Source: Ophioceras dolichostomum (Eukaryota; Ascomycota; Sordariomycetes; Magnaporthales; Ophioceraceae). Taken from it: DNA of 64,000 bases. The stretch is from assembly GCA_003049485.1 (NCBI GenBank), contig PYST01000023.1:151724-215723 (forward strand). Direction: 5' to 3'. Below are positions 1 through 10,377 of the stretch, one piece after another; the first letter of the stretch is position 1; every line of letters starts with the position of its first letter. The position numbers and the translations under genes were made by a program. The notes below the pieces were generated by a model. The model was not told the DNA's origin. It searched no databases and saw only the letters and a program-made list of their open reading frames with translations.

Positions 1-1386
1 GTCTCGGCGGGCGTTATTCACCACCCCCATCTCCCTTCTCGTCTGTCTGGCCTGGTCCCCTCCCCTCCCAAACTGGCCTCATCCCATCCCATCATTACCG
101 ATCACGACTCGCCCCCTCCCCTCCCTGGGCCGCCCCCCATTCCTGACAGCTTCCCTCCCTAAAGTACCTACCTAACCTACCTAACCATCCTGACCTAACC
201 CAACCTACTACCTTAAACCAAATACACACCCCCAAGAATCAGACCTCTGGTTCGTCCGCTCCTAGGCCTGTCAGAGTAAAGCGTCAAGTGACCAAAGGAC
301 CGAAGGTTCGGGAATGAGTTTTCTTTTATTGTACCTGCTACTACTAGGCAGGTAAAGTAGTAGCTCGAAAGAGGTAAAGGTATGTCAATGCCTCAAGGAG
401 GCAGTTTCTCGTTTCTCATTAATTCCCATTCCCCCCCTTTCCCCCCCTTCGCACCCGTCTCAGCTTCCCAATCCCCCCTCTCTCTCACTCATGGTCTTCG
501 ACTCAGCCTCATAGACAAAAAGATACCTATCTACCTTCCTCCTCTCTTCTGTTGTCTCGTGCTCTCCTGGCACATTGTGACGCTTTACTTCTCATCTCTG
601 CTCATCACATCGTACCCTTTTTTTTCTCTCTCTTTCCTTTTCTTCTCTCTTTTTCTTCCTTTATTCTTTCCTTTCCTCTCACTGTCATCCTCAGCAGGGC
701 GAAGAACTTGATTTCCCTCATTTTTCTGCTGTATCGTCCACGCAAGCCCCCTAGCTTCTAGGCTCGCTTGCGTCCACCTACCTACTTCGTGCATTTTTTC
801 TCCGATTCGCCAGAGGTGATAAAACCAGCGACATATATGAGAGAGGGCCCGCCATTGCCGGGAACAGACAGAGAGGAAAAAGAACTGAGCTCAAGATTCT
901 CTCTTATCTGGTCTTTTAAATCCGTCCTTCGCCGACTGTGTTCCATCAACCCCCTATAGCTGGGCCGACTTTACCCTTCGGCCGCCTCTTATTATTTTGT
1001 CCTTGTCCCCCTAACCCGTTGCATTCTCTCTGTATAACTTGGATAGGGCGGTGTAAGTTGGCTGATCTCGACTCACCAACACCAGAGGAAGAGTGGGACC
1101 TCATTGACGTGGCCGCCACACGGGAGAGGCTGGTCCCCGGGTATTTGGATCGAGAGCAAAGAGGCTCGTCAGCACCGAACAGCCGCAAGGCGGGAAGAGT
1201 TTCTCGGGAAGAGGGGGGAAATAGCAACGGGCCTGCAAAGCCAGCTTGTCTGCCTACAAGCAAGCAAGCAAGTTGCTGGTTTGTTGGTGGGACTCGAACA
1301 TCGAACTTGCTATATCTTTGTGGGAGGTTTCGACGTCCGCCCAGGACTAGGGGCGGGGAAAGAGAGAGAGAGAGAAAGAAGTCACG
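1..1386. other. Gene-free upstream region of the 2EXR gene
   Basis: No convincing coding sequence. The first 750 bases are pyrimidine-rich (long C/T runs around 420-700) with the repeated words ACCTACC and CCTAACC near 165-200. Open frames here are low-complexity Ser/Phe/Pro strings and overlap on both strands. A CAAG tetranucleotide run lies at about 1255-1272 and a GA run at about 1362-1378, just before the ATG at 1387. It probably holds the promoter and 5' leader of the next gene. Confidence 0.6.
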
Positions 1387-2559
1387 ATGCCAAAAGCTAC
1401 CCTACACCATGAACATCCCCCGGGATACCACCGTTCACAGCCGAGCAAAATGCCAGACGAAGTGTTCCGCAACTTCCCCGCGCTACCGGCGGAGATCCGG
1501 ACGATGATATGGGAGTACTCGCTACCGGAAGCGCGGGTGTACGAGGTGCTCGATGCGCCCAACGCGAAGCACAAGACTCCCGCACGGGAGGGACTGACGT
1601 TCGCCAACATCCACCAGGAGCCTCCCCCAGCGCTGGCGGCCGTCTGCCGGGAATCGCGCTACTTCGTGCTCCGCCACTACAAGCCCCTGACGCTGGGCAA
1701 GACGACCAAGTTCGTCGACCTGTCGCGCGACATGCTGCTGCTGGAGCCGTACCTCCTGGTCAAGAGGCTGCACCGCACGCTGCACTTCATGAGCCAGATC
1801 CCGCTCGTCCGGGACAACATCAACCGGCTGGCCATGGGCACGTCGTATGGCGTCTACACGGGAATCTGCCACCCCGTGCTCAGCTGGAAGGTCTCCAAGA
1901 GCAACATGGGCAAGCTCGTATCGCGCCTGGCCGAGTTCCCAAAGCTCAAGGCTCTCGTATTCATCGTGCATCAGGAGTTCCAGTTCGAGTTCGACTTTAG
2001 GTGCCAGCACCAACACCAGCATCACTCCCATTACCAGCAGCATTACCAACATCATCACCATCACAACTATCACCAACCACAGCACCACAACCACCAGCAA
2101 ACTCTCACAATGACGACCACACCCCTACCCTCAATGTTCGAGCCAGTCATGCCCATCATCAACGGGCCCACAGCGACGATGCCCCCCGCACAACACCCAC
2201 AGGTCGTGCACCAGGCTTACCGCTTCAAGTTCGACATCGAGGCCAACATCAACTACCACCCGCACCGCCCCCACCTCAACGAGCTGCTCTACTACCCGCT
2301 CGACATAGACGAGGACAAGGACGACGATTGGGACGCCGCTGCGGCCGCTCTAGGAAGTAGCGGTGGTCTGGGCGACGAGCCCGAGTGGTGCGACCCCTGG
2401 CCGACCAACGACGACTACCGCCGCTTCCGGAGGCGGTTCCGGCGCGCGATCCAGCTCTCGCTCGAGATGAACCTCGTCGACGGAAAACGGCCGAAGGTGC
2501 TGCCTGCTTTGGAGGGGGCTAGCTTGCTTTGGAGGTATACTAGGGGTCGATACCAATGA
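1387..2559 (+). CDS. 2EXR-domain protein with a His/Gln-rich insertion
   Basis: Single-exon protein of 390 residues. The N-terminal part matches the fungal 2EXR family: from about residue 27 it reads F-P-A-L-P-A-E-I-R followed by an I-W-E-Y-S-L-P-E-A-R motif, then the usual C-R-E-S-R (about residue 87). The family is widespread in filamentous ascomycetes and has no established biochemical function. A second ATG at 1450, four codons before the domain, is an equally good start; the upstream ATG at 1387 is the first in frame. An unusual feature is a His/Gln/Asn-rich block at about residues 206-238 (nt 2005-2100), which interrupts the domain-like region and may be a disordered or metal-binding insertion. 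A short Asp/Glu-rich stretch follows at about 308-316. No signal peptide or membrane segment is visible. Family assignment is firm; the function is unknown. Confidence 0.85.
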   Translation: MPKATLHHEHPPGYHRSQPSKMPDEVFRNFPALPAEIRTMIWEYSLPEARVYEVLDAPNAKHKTPAREGLTFANIHQEPPPALAAVCRESRYFVLRHYKPLTLGKTTKFVDLSRDMLLLEPYLLVKRLHRTLHFMSQIPLVRDNINRLAMGTSYGVYTGICHPVLSWKVSKSNMGKLVSRLAEFPKLKALVFIVHQEFQFEFDFRCQHQHQHHSHYQQHYQHHHHHNYHQPQHHNHQQTLTMTTTPLPSMFEPVMPIINGPTATMPPAQHPQVVHQAYRFKFDIEANINYHPHRPHLNELLYYPLDIDEDKDDDWDAAAAALGSSGGLGDEPEWCDPWPTNDDYRRFRRRFRRAIQLSLEMNLVDGKRPKVLPALEGASLLWRYTRGRYQ

Positions 2560-5500
2560 CATTACATGACAACGCACCTCGCCGCAAGTTTTTCTTCCCT
2601 CTCTCTCACGCACCGCACGCATGCACGCATGCAGACACACCACAAGCCGCGACGACGACGACGACAACCACCACCCCGCAACCCCAGAAACTCAGCAAGC
2701 TCTGCTCAGCTCAGCAACAAGCTCAGCTTGCTTTTACCGGGGACGAGAGGGTGCACACACGGCAGCAGGTTTCGGTGATCCCAAGCTTAGGCTATGAAGG
2801 GGATCGCCTTTATGCCTTGGGCTCGGCCGCCCCAAAAAAAGAAACAACAACCATCAGCGACGGGAAGTGACAGTCAAAAAGTCGCAGGCGCAAAAAACAA
2901 AACCATGGTTTCGTTTCCTTTTGATGTCATGTGTATGGTGGCTATACCAACCTGCCTACACGGCTAAATGCCTTCGAGGGCATTGGACCTTTTTTTTTTC
3001 TGGGAATTTTTTTTCTTTCTTTTCTTTTCTTTGGTTTAAACATAGAGCGATCACGATACTCCACCGATACTCACTTCACACACTCATAGCACAGGCGATC
3101 ATGCACATTCGCTCAGCACCAGCATTGGAGGGGGGCGGCGCAGACAAAGGGGGCTTGGTTTGATTTTTTTTTCTCCGGCTGGCTTGCTGGAGGCCAATAC
3201 GCTTCATCATCGTATTTCTTTCATATCTCCATTTCCTACCCTTTTTTGGTGAACCGGGATTTAAATGATACCAATGACACATTAAGAGCCTCTGCTGCAA
3301 AGCACGGGACGACCACAGTCGTTATTGTCCAACGGATTTTGTACATACCTAGCAAGCACAAAGCAAGCCACAAGCAAGCAAGCATTATACCATAGACGAG
3401 GAGACGGAGACGAGGAGACGAGGAGGGAGCGAAGCGTAAACAAAAGTACCTACCTAAGCACTTACCGAAACACCATTTCTGTTCATGACTTCCATCGCGT
3501 GATTTACTAGTTTAGGAGACTCGACGGCGCGGCCAGCACAGTGCCTATTAGCGAGTCCGATGATTAGTACCTGCCTCTAACACCCAGCCAGGATCACAGC
3601 CGACGCTACAACAAAAAGACCCGTTTTCTGTCTAGCCTCCCCAGGGTCTTGTAGCTCAAAGCATGGCGGAAACGTGGAGGAGCTGCCAAGATCGGATTTG
3701 TGAAGGAAGGCTACGTAGCAAGTCTGAAAGTCATCATCGCGGTTGAGAAATGGTGAGGTACGCCAACGACCGACGACCGACGCAGCCGACATCCGAGAGC
3801 AAGACGCCAAGCCATGCATCATCCATCGTCCAGCGGTTTAGCTTCGTACACACACACTCGCACACTGACCACACTGACTCTCTTTAATGAGATAAAGAAG
3901 CAAGACTAGGCAGGCGCAGGCAAGCGAGCGCGAAAAGCGATGGACGAACGACGAACCGACCGATTAATCGACGAGACGAGACGGGACGGGATCCTCGCGT
4001 CCATAGCCCAATTCGCCTTAACCGCTGTGGACGGACGGGCTCCCGTCCGTAGGTGAAGTAGGTACCTAATGTAGGTAGGTAGTCAAAGCAACTGAAGCTC
4101 TCAAGATAAGCAGACAGAGCAGGCCTCGTGGAAGCTTTTGAGCTTTTGCTACAAGGTAGTTTGGCAGCTAGACACGGACGACGGAAGAGGGAGGTACTTA
4201 GCCCCTGAGTAGCGCAGCGCAGCGGCAACGCAAACGCAAACGCAGACACACTCGCAGGAACCAGCGGGATCCGGTGCAGGATGCGCGGGGCAGCAGCACG
4301 CTCACATAGCTGAAGAGCTCCAACAAACAGCACAGACATTGAAAAATCGATGGGATCTGCGATCTGAAACCAAGCAAGCACAAAAAAGACGGGAAAAGAT
4401 GCAAAAGGACGGAAAGGACCAGCAGGGTCATGGAAAGGGGAGGAGGGAAAGAGGGGGAGGGGTCCTTTGCTCGGGAAAATCTCCGGGTTGCTAGCCGCCA
4501 GCTTAACATAGGATGGAAGATGGTTGAGAAAGAAATAAAGAAAGGAAGAGGGGGTTTAAAGGGGTGCGTGTAGGTGGCACAGGATTCGAACAGTGCTACA
4601 TACAGGGACTGGACTAGGACGATGGAGGGAGGCAAAGACATAAGTATGGACTGATTCATAACGCCGCCGTTGGAGGAGTGGAAACGCCAGCGAGCTAAGG
4701 TCGGGTCCTTGAAAAAATAAAAGGATAAAGTAGGTACCTACCTGGTACCTGCCTACCTGACGTAGCTGGCAGCTGGGGAAGCTTGATGGGATCTCGAAGG
4801 GGCTTTGTAGATGCCAGAAAAGGAAAGCCTGTCATTGCCGAGGGAACTCCGCCTAGAGACGAGACAGGCAGGTCCTGCTCAGGTCCTGTTCAGCTCAGTG
4901 TAGGGCAGGTTACAGGGGTCCAAAATGCTATACTGGCCCGTTGCATTCCTCGCCTTCGCCTCGAAACAGGACTAGCATTACCTCACCTCACCTCACCTCA
5001 GCCACGCTACTAGGATGGGCAAGAAGGAGGGAGGCAGTTGATGGATCATCATGATATCGTTATGTCCCGACACAACGTCCATCTTGCATCGCATTCATAT
5101 ATCTCAACTGATTGCAGCTCAGAGGCGCAGCAGCAAACAGTCGGCCACTGGCGGTGGGGTTCCGGAGACCGGGAGTATCTCCCGCTCGGAGATAGTGCAG
5201 AAAAGACAGGGCTGATAGAGGAGAAAGAGCTGACGAGGAAAGAGAAACCCGCCGTCCCGTCATAACCGGCCGGGTCATCATCAACACCGGAAGTAACGAT
5301 GGAAATCCATCTGCAGAGGAAGTCATGAAAAGGATTGGAAATCGAATCCTCTCATCAACCACAGAGCCTTTTCCTCACCAACCTTCGCACCCTAAGGCTT
5401 CTAGGCTGAGGATAGCGTCAATCTACCAACCTATCGCCTGAGACGCCGGCTGTATCGACGAGCACGCCGTCCATACTGCCTGCCCACCGAGGTCGTGCCT

Positions 5501-5818
5501 TCCTTCCTCAAGGGATTTCGGGTCAGATCGGGCGTCAGGTTTGAATAAACAACAACAATACTTCAACTTGGGTCTGCTGGTGGCCTTAGGAGGGTGACTC
5601 ACTACTCACTGCCCACTGCACTTCGTCTGTCCGTCCCCCCCCAAACAAATCAGCTTGGTTCGTTCGTTTTATTCGTTCGCCTCAATTCAATTTGGGGATT
5701 TTCCAAAGACGGGACAGACAAAACGTGCATGTTGTTTCGCCAGAATTCAAACCAGCAATACGGGGAAACACTGGGCTTGTGTCCTGGATCAACAACAGCA
5801 AAAAAAGGACAAAAAGCC
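2560..5818. other. 3.3 kb gene-free region between the 2EXR and MFS genes
   Basis: No supported gene. It holds the 3' side of the 2EXR gene and the leader of the MFS gene. Low-complexity words include CGACGA runs near 2650, poly-T near 2990-3010, CAAGCAAGC near 3370-3390 and two AGGTACCT palindromes at 4060 and 4732. The longest ATG frame (minus strand, 4659-4198) encodes a Leu/Phe/Ser string that follows from the purine-rich composition, with no recognisable domain. Confidence 0.55.
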
Positions 5819-7723
5819 ATGGCGGACCACCAGCAGCACGAGCACGAGTCGTCGTCCAGCAGCGAGACCACTCCGCTCTTGGCTAGATCCCCCCCGGAGC
5901 TTCCGGCTTCGACGCGCCGCGTCATCCACCGGTCGGCCACCGGCCAAGGCCAAGGCTCAGGCCAAGACTCGTCAGCCTCGACGGCCGTTAACGGTAACGG
6001 CACCCAAAGCACTGACAACGCCAACGACAACGGCAATGACGACGATGAGGAGAACAACGACAAGAACAGAATCCCCGGCTGGCAAGTCTTCTGGCTCTGC
6101 CTCGCCCGCCTCGTCGAACCCCTCGCCTACTTCTCCATCTTCCCCTACATCTCCCAGATGGTCCAGGACCTGGGCCACCTCGCCGAGGCGGACGTGGGCT
6201 TCTACGCAGGGCTTATCGAGTCGCTCTTCTCGCTCACGCAGGCCGCCATGATGATACCCTGGGGCCGGCTCTCCGACCGTGCGGGCCGCCGCCCCGTCCT
6301 GGTAGTCTCCTTGACCGGCGTGGTGATCGCGACGTCCACGTTCGGGTTCGCCCGCTCGATCAGCCAGATGATTCTGTTTAGGTGCGTGGCTGGCCTGTTC
6401 GCGGGTACGATCGTCACTATCCGCACCATGCTCGCCGAGCTGAGCAACCCGCACACGCAGGCGAGGGTGTTCAGCTACTTCGCGCTCGCGGGGAACCTCG
6501 GCATCTTCTTGGGGCCGCTGCTGGGGGGCGCGCTTGCTGATCCGGCGAGCCAGTATGGGGGGTGGTTTGAGGATGTGTGGTTCTTCAATGAGTTCCGGTA
6601 CGCGCTCGCTAGTCTTGTTGTGGGTGCCGTGGGCGTCGTGGCGACTGTGACGGTTACGTGCTTTGTGAAGGAGACGCTGCCGAAGAAGGAGAATAGCCGG
6701 GCGGATGAGGAGGGGCAGGCCCTGCTGGCCCAGCAGCAGCAACAGCCCGAGCCGGGAACAGCGAAGAACGGCGTCATTACGAACGGATCATCTGCTGCTG
6801 CTCTTCCTTCTTCTACGGCTCGCCCTGCTTCGCCGATGACCGAGGTCGAGAATGAGTCAGTTTGGAAGCTGCTTCAGGAACCGGGTGTTGGCATCGTCAT
6901 GTTCAACTACGGCTATCTGGGACTCCTGGCTACGGGATACACGGCGATCGTGCCGGTGTGGTGGTTCACGCCGGTCGAGCTGGGTGGTTTCGGGTACGTG
7001 TTTTGGATTTTCATCGTCTCTATTATTCCTTCCCCTTTCCATCCTCCATTCGGTCACTCCGTCTACGTTCCACAGACCCTTGCCCTCCAAGTTCTCCTCC
7101 CCAAGTCTGCTACGTACCCACGCACTGAAATCAGAATCTGACCTCTTTTTTCTTTTCTTAGCTTCTCCCCGCTCCAAATCTCCCTCGTCATCGCCATCAA
7201 CGGCATCGCCCAAGCGCTCTGGCTCCTGCTGGTCTTCCCCCCTCTCCAGCGGCGGATCGGCACCAACGGCGTGATGCGCATCTGCGGCGCCGCGTACCCT
7301 TGGTTCTTCGCCGTCGCCCCGGGAGCAAACTGGCTCCTCCGCCACGGCCACGACACGATCTTCTGGTCCACCTTCCCGCCCGCGCTCTCCATCGCCTGCG
7401 GCGTCAGCATGGCCTTCACGGCCTCCACGCTGTCCGTCAACGAGGTCAGCCCCTCGCACCGCGTGCTAGGGACGCTGAACGCGATCTCCCTAATGCTGGG
7501 GGCTGGCGTCCGCGCCTTCGCCCCGGGCCTGTTCAGCAGCCTATACGCCGTCGGCGCGAACACACAGCTCCTGGGCGGCTACGCCATCTGGCTGCTCATG
7601 TTCGTGCTCGCCATCGGCTTCGCCGTCTCGTCGCGGTACATGCCCGACTACGCGGCCCTCAAGAAGAAGCGCGACGAGGAGGCCGCCGCCGCTGCTGCTG
7701 CTGCCCAGGCCGCTGCTGCTTAG
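5819..7723 (+). CDS. Major facilitator superfamily transporter (DHA1/ZIFL-like)
   Basis: Two exons, 5819-6993 and 7162-7723, give 578 residues. The intron at 6994-7161 starts GTACGT, ends TTCTTAG and splits a Gly codon; reading through it would introduce a stop. The N-terminal 85 residues are polar and low-complexity, with an acidic di-leucine-like E-T-T-P-L-L at 16-21 (in fungi often a vacuolar sorting signal; inference). Membrane segments start near residue 88. Loop 2-3 carries the MFS motif A, G-R-L-S-D-R-A-G-R-R-P, at about 148-158. The central loop between the two halves is long and Gln/Ala/Ser-rich (about 285-340). It closely resembles fungal relatives of the plant zinc-induced-facilitator-like and tetracycline/H+ antiporter group, so proton-coupled efflux or vacuolar transport of a small molecule is likely. 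The substrate cannot be read from the sequence. An upstream in-frame extension begins with GTG, so 5819 is the first ATG of this frame. The C-terminus is an Ala-rich tail. Confidence 0.9.
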
Positions 7724-8820
7724 GCTGCTGCGGCGGCCGCCCGAGAGGAGCGCATGTACGGCCGTGAGGGTACCCTGAGATAGTGTCTGCTTGGGCCCCA
7801 TACGCGCGGGAGGCCTGTGGGCTTCGTCAGCATCGGGTCTTCGCGTCTATAGACAGACAGATAGGGAGCGAAGCGCAGGGCAAGGCAAGGCAAGGCAAGG
7901 CGAGCAAGCAGACGAGCAAGCGAGCCAGCCAGCCAGCCAGCCATTTATTCGTCAGCAGGAGGCCATTTTCATTCATCGGTGTCTTGGTGGGTAAGAAAGC
8001 TTGTTTCACCACCCACACAGCTGATCATCCGACACCAATCATGGCCAAGCGAATGATTTCAATCCGCCCCTGTGGTTGATCCCATCCCGATCTAAGCATT
8101 CGGGAAAATAGCCTGTAAGTTGGTAAGTTAGGTACCTTTCTAAGGCTTGGCCCCCTCCTCCGGATGGATTATTTTTGTCACTCGCCCCATCCTTACCCCC
8201 TTCACTTCCTCAAGCCCAATTTCAACCCGACCTATTGGGGGTGCGCATAAACGGAAGGAGTCACAGGGCCCGAACAACCGGAGGCGAAGCTCTTAGGAGA
8301 TCTCTCTTAAAAGGGATGTCTCTCTCTGGAGTTTGTCGTGATCTGGTTGGTTGGTGGTCACTGGCGGGCACATTTCACTTTCAACTTCGGGCGCCACCCC
8401 ATAGCTTCAATTTCTCCGAATGGATCGACAGAAGAGCAGAAGAGGAATATCTCGCTGACTTTTTATTATTATATGACAGGACCCCATCAAAAGAGACCTG
8501 GTAATTTTTGGGGATGTCCGGAGGGAGACGTCGAGACATCGAGACATCGAGACGTCGAGGAATACAATAGGGGTTTGGTCGGCAAGGAAGCCCACGGTCA
8601 TAAATAGCCAGGTACATGTTACCAAAGTAGCCTACCTCGTTGTTCTGAATCGATGTCCTGATTTTTTGATCGTTGTTCTTCGCAAGGCTTGCTGTACAAG
8701 GCTGGGGTTGAACCAGGCTACTACTCGAAGCGAAAAAGCCCGTCTTTGAGCACGTAAACTCAGCACGTCTTGCCATCTTACAAGCTTCAGAGCTCTCCTA
8801 ACTACTTACCTTCATGAACG
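7724..8820. other. Intergenic region with short tandem repeats
   Basis: Contains GGCAA/GCAAG/CAGC tetra- and pentanucleotide runs at about 7876-7945, an AGGTACCT palindrome at 8130 and a GAGACATC/GAGACGTC micro-repeat at about 8528-8555. A 131-codon minus-strand ATG frame (8776-8381) spans the micro-repeat and shows no domain or signal peptide; I do not call it a gene. The region should contain the MFS 3' end and the promoter of the secreted-protein gene. Confidence 0.5.
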
Positions 8821-9701
8821 ATGATGCTATCCACACTCCGCCAGCCACTATTCTCTCTCCCCCTCCTCCTCTTCCTCTCCACCACCCTTGCAGCTCCATC
8901 CCCGCAAGGAGGAGGAGCCGGCGATGAAGGCGGCCCTCCCCCCGTCGAGCCGACCGTCGACTCGATGCGGCTGATCGGCGACGGCTGCCCGCTCGGCAGC
9001 GGCGGCATCGTGCGCGAGGTGCGCGACGGCACGCCCGTCTTCCTGTTCACCGAGTGGACGCTCGACCTCGCCGACGCACCAGTGGCCGAAAACGCTAGTG
9101 CTACGTCAAGTCATACGAGCAAGTTCTGCAGCGAGCAGATCGCCCTGGGGAACGGGCCCGCGGGCTGGAAGGTGCGCATCGCGGTCGTGAACGTCGGCGG
9201 CGTGGCGAGCCTGGGGGATGGGACGAGGTTGGGGGTGGGGGTTGAGACGAGGTTGGGGGATGTTGTTGGCGGGGTGAGTTTCTTGTTTTTCTCTCATTTC
9301 CCCCCCTCCCTACCTACCTCTCTCTTCTTTCCTAGAAGGAGGCACACGATACGATCGATCCCGTGGCATTCTACCTAGGTACCTGGTCCGCTAACAGTCA
9401 GCTCGCCCCCTTCTTCGTGGCGGAATCGATATTCCAGGCAAGCAGCGGCAGCATCGGCCCCGCAGACCTCAAAGACGGCGGCACCTGGTCCGTGTCTCTA
9501 CCCACGGCTCCCCAGATCTGGTCGCCCTGCGTGGGGCAGGACGGCAAGGTGCCGCCCATCACGATCCAGACGACCATCTCGCTAAACGGCACCGTCTCGG
9601 CCGACGGGCGGGCTTCCAAGGGCACCGTGGGCGGGCCGAAGACGGATCTCAAGAAGGCGCTCAGCTTGCACTTTAACTCGCGTTGGAGGAAATGCACGTA
9701 A
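8821..9701 (+). CDS. Secreted protein, DUF4360-like
   Basis: Two exons, 8821-9273 and 9336-9701, give 272 residues. The 62-nt intron (GTGAGT..CTAG) falls between codons and joins the frames cleanly. There are two adjacent ATGs (8821, 8824). A signal peptide is clear: a hydrophobic Leu/Phe core ending at A-A-P, with cleavage near residue 24-25. The mature part starts with a G-D-G-C-P motif and R-E-V-R-D-G-T, continues with a Cys before an alternating beta-type segment (about 100-150), and ends W-R-K-C-T. This layout of a cysteine near the start, beta-rich core and terminal Cys is that of the DUF4360 family of small secreted fungal proteins, whose function is unknown. An AGGTACCT palindrome lies within exon 2, next to the F-Y-L-G-T-W residues. 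The gene converges with the App1 gene. It could also be read as an uncharacterised effector candidate. Confidence 0.8.
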
Positions 9702-10377
9702 GCGAAGTTCTTGTATGGATAGGTGGCGGGACAAGGCTGGATGGAATGGATAGTGGTAGCAAGTGAATGATAATGGCCGCTGAGCATTCAAATTTGGCGA
9801 GGACGCAAGGCTGAAGGAGAACAGGCTCACAGGGGCCTGCACAAGGCGTTCAGAGATTGTCAAGAGACCGAGAGGCCGATTTTTTTTCGGCCGTTTGTTC
9901 GTGGAGAATCCAAGGTTACCATCGAAACGTTGGACAGAAACCGGGGAAGGATTTTGACATACGTAAATTCGTATTCGAAGGGTTAAGGAGGGAGGAAAAA
10001 AACTGTCCTATGGATGTTTCCCTGCCTCTCCAACGTAGAAACGGGGAGTTCTGAACAAACAGAGACCAAGACGCCCGCTCAAGATTTAACTCAGAAAAGC
10101 CTTCCTCTGAGTGTTTTGTTTATCCCTTCTAAGCCAAGCTCTTCCACGAGAGGAGAAACGCGAATAGTAAAGATGAGAGAGGGGAGAGAAAAGAAAAAGA
10201 GGCTGGCTACCGCTTCTAGAGCCCACAAAGAGAGGTAGCGAAAAGCCCTCCAGTTCCAGCACCAAACATATCAGAAAACAGAACACCAGACAGACAGCTA
10301 TCCAGACAGCCATCCAGACAAGGGCCCTCGCAAGGAAGGGGCCCAACAAATCAACAACCAGAAAACCCCCACCCACA
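9702..10377. other. Convergent 3' region between DUF4360 and APP1 genes
   Basis: Short convergent intergenic stretch carrying the 3' ends of both flanking genes. No ORF with domain content and no distinctive repeat apart from CAGACAG/CCAGACAG words near 10288-10320. Confidence 0.5.

Noticed and set aside
1285..1320. TCGAACATCGAAC, a second T-loop-like sequence
   Set aside because: No stem pairing around it and no cloverleaf.
4198..4659. 153-codon minus-strand ATG frame of hydrophobic composition
   Set aside because: Leu/Phe/Ser/Pro string following from purine-rich DNA; no domain, no clear signal peptide, other frames equally open.
4555..4660. GTTCGAATCC on the minus strand, like a tRNA T-loop
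   Set aside because: The flanking bases do not form the T-stem and no acceptor, D or anticodon arms can be built.
8381..8776. 131-codon minus-strand ATG frame upstream of the DUF4360-like gene
   Set aside because: Runs through a GAGACATC micro-repeat, lacks domains and lies in the promoter of the divergent gene.
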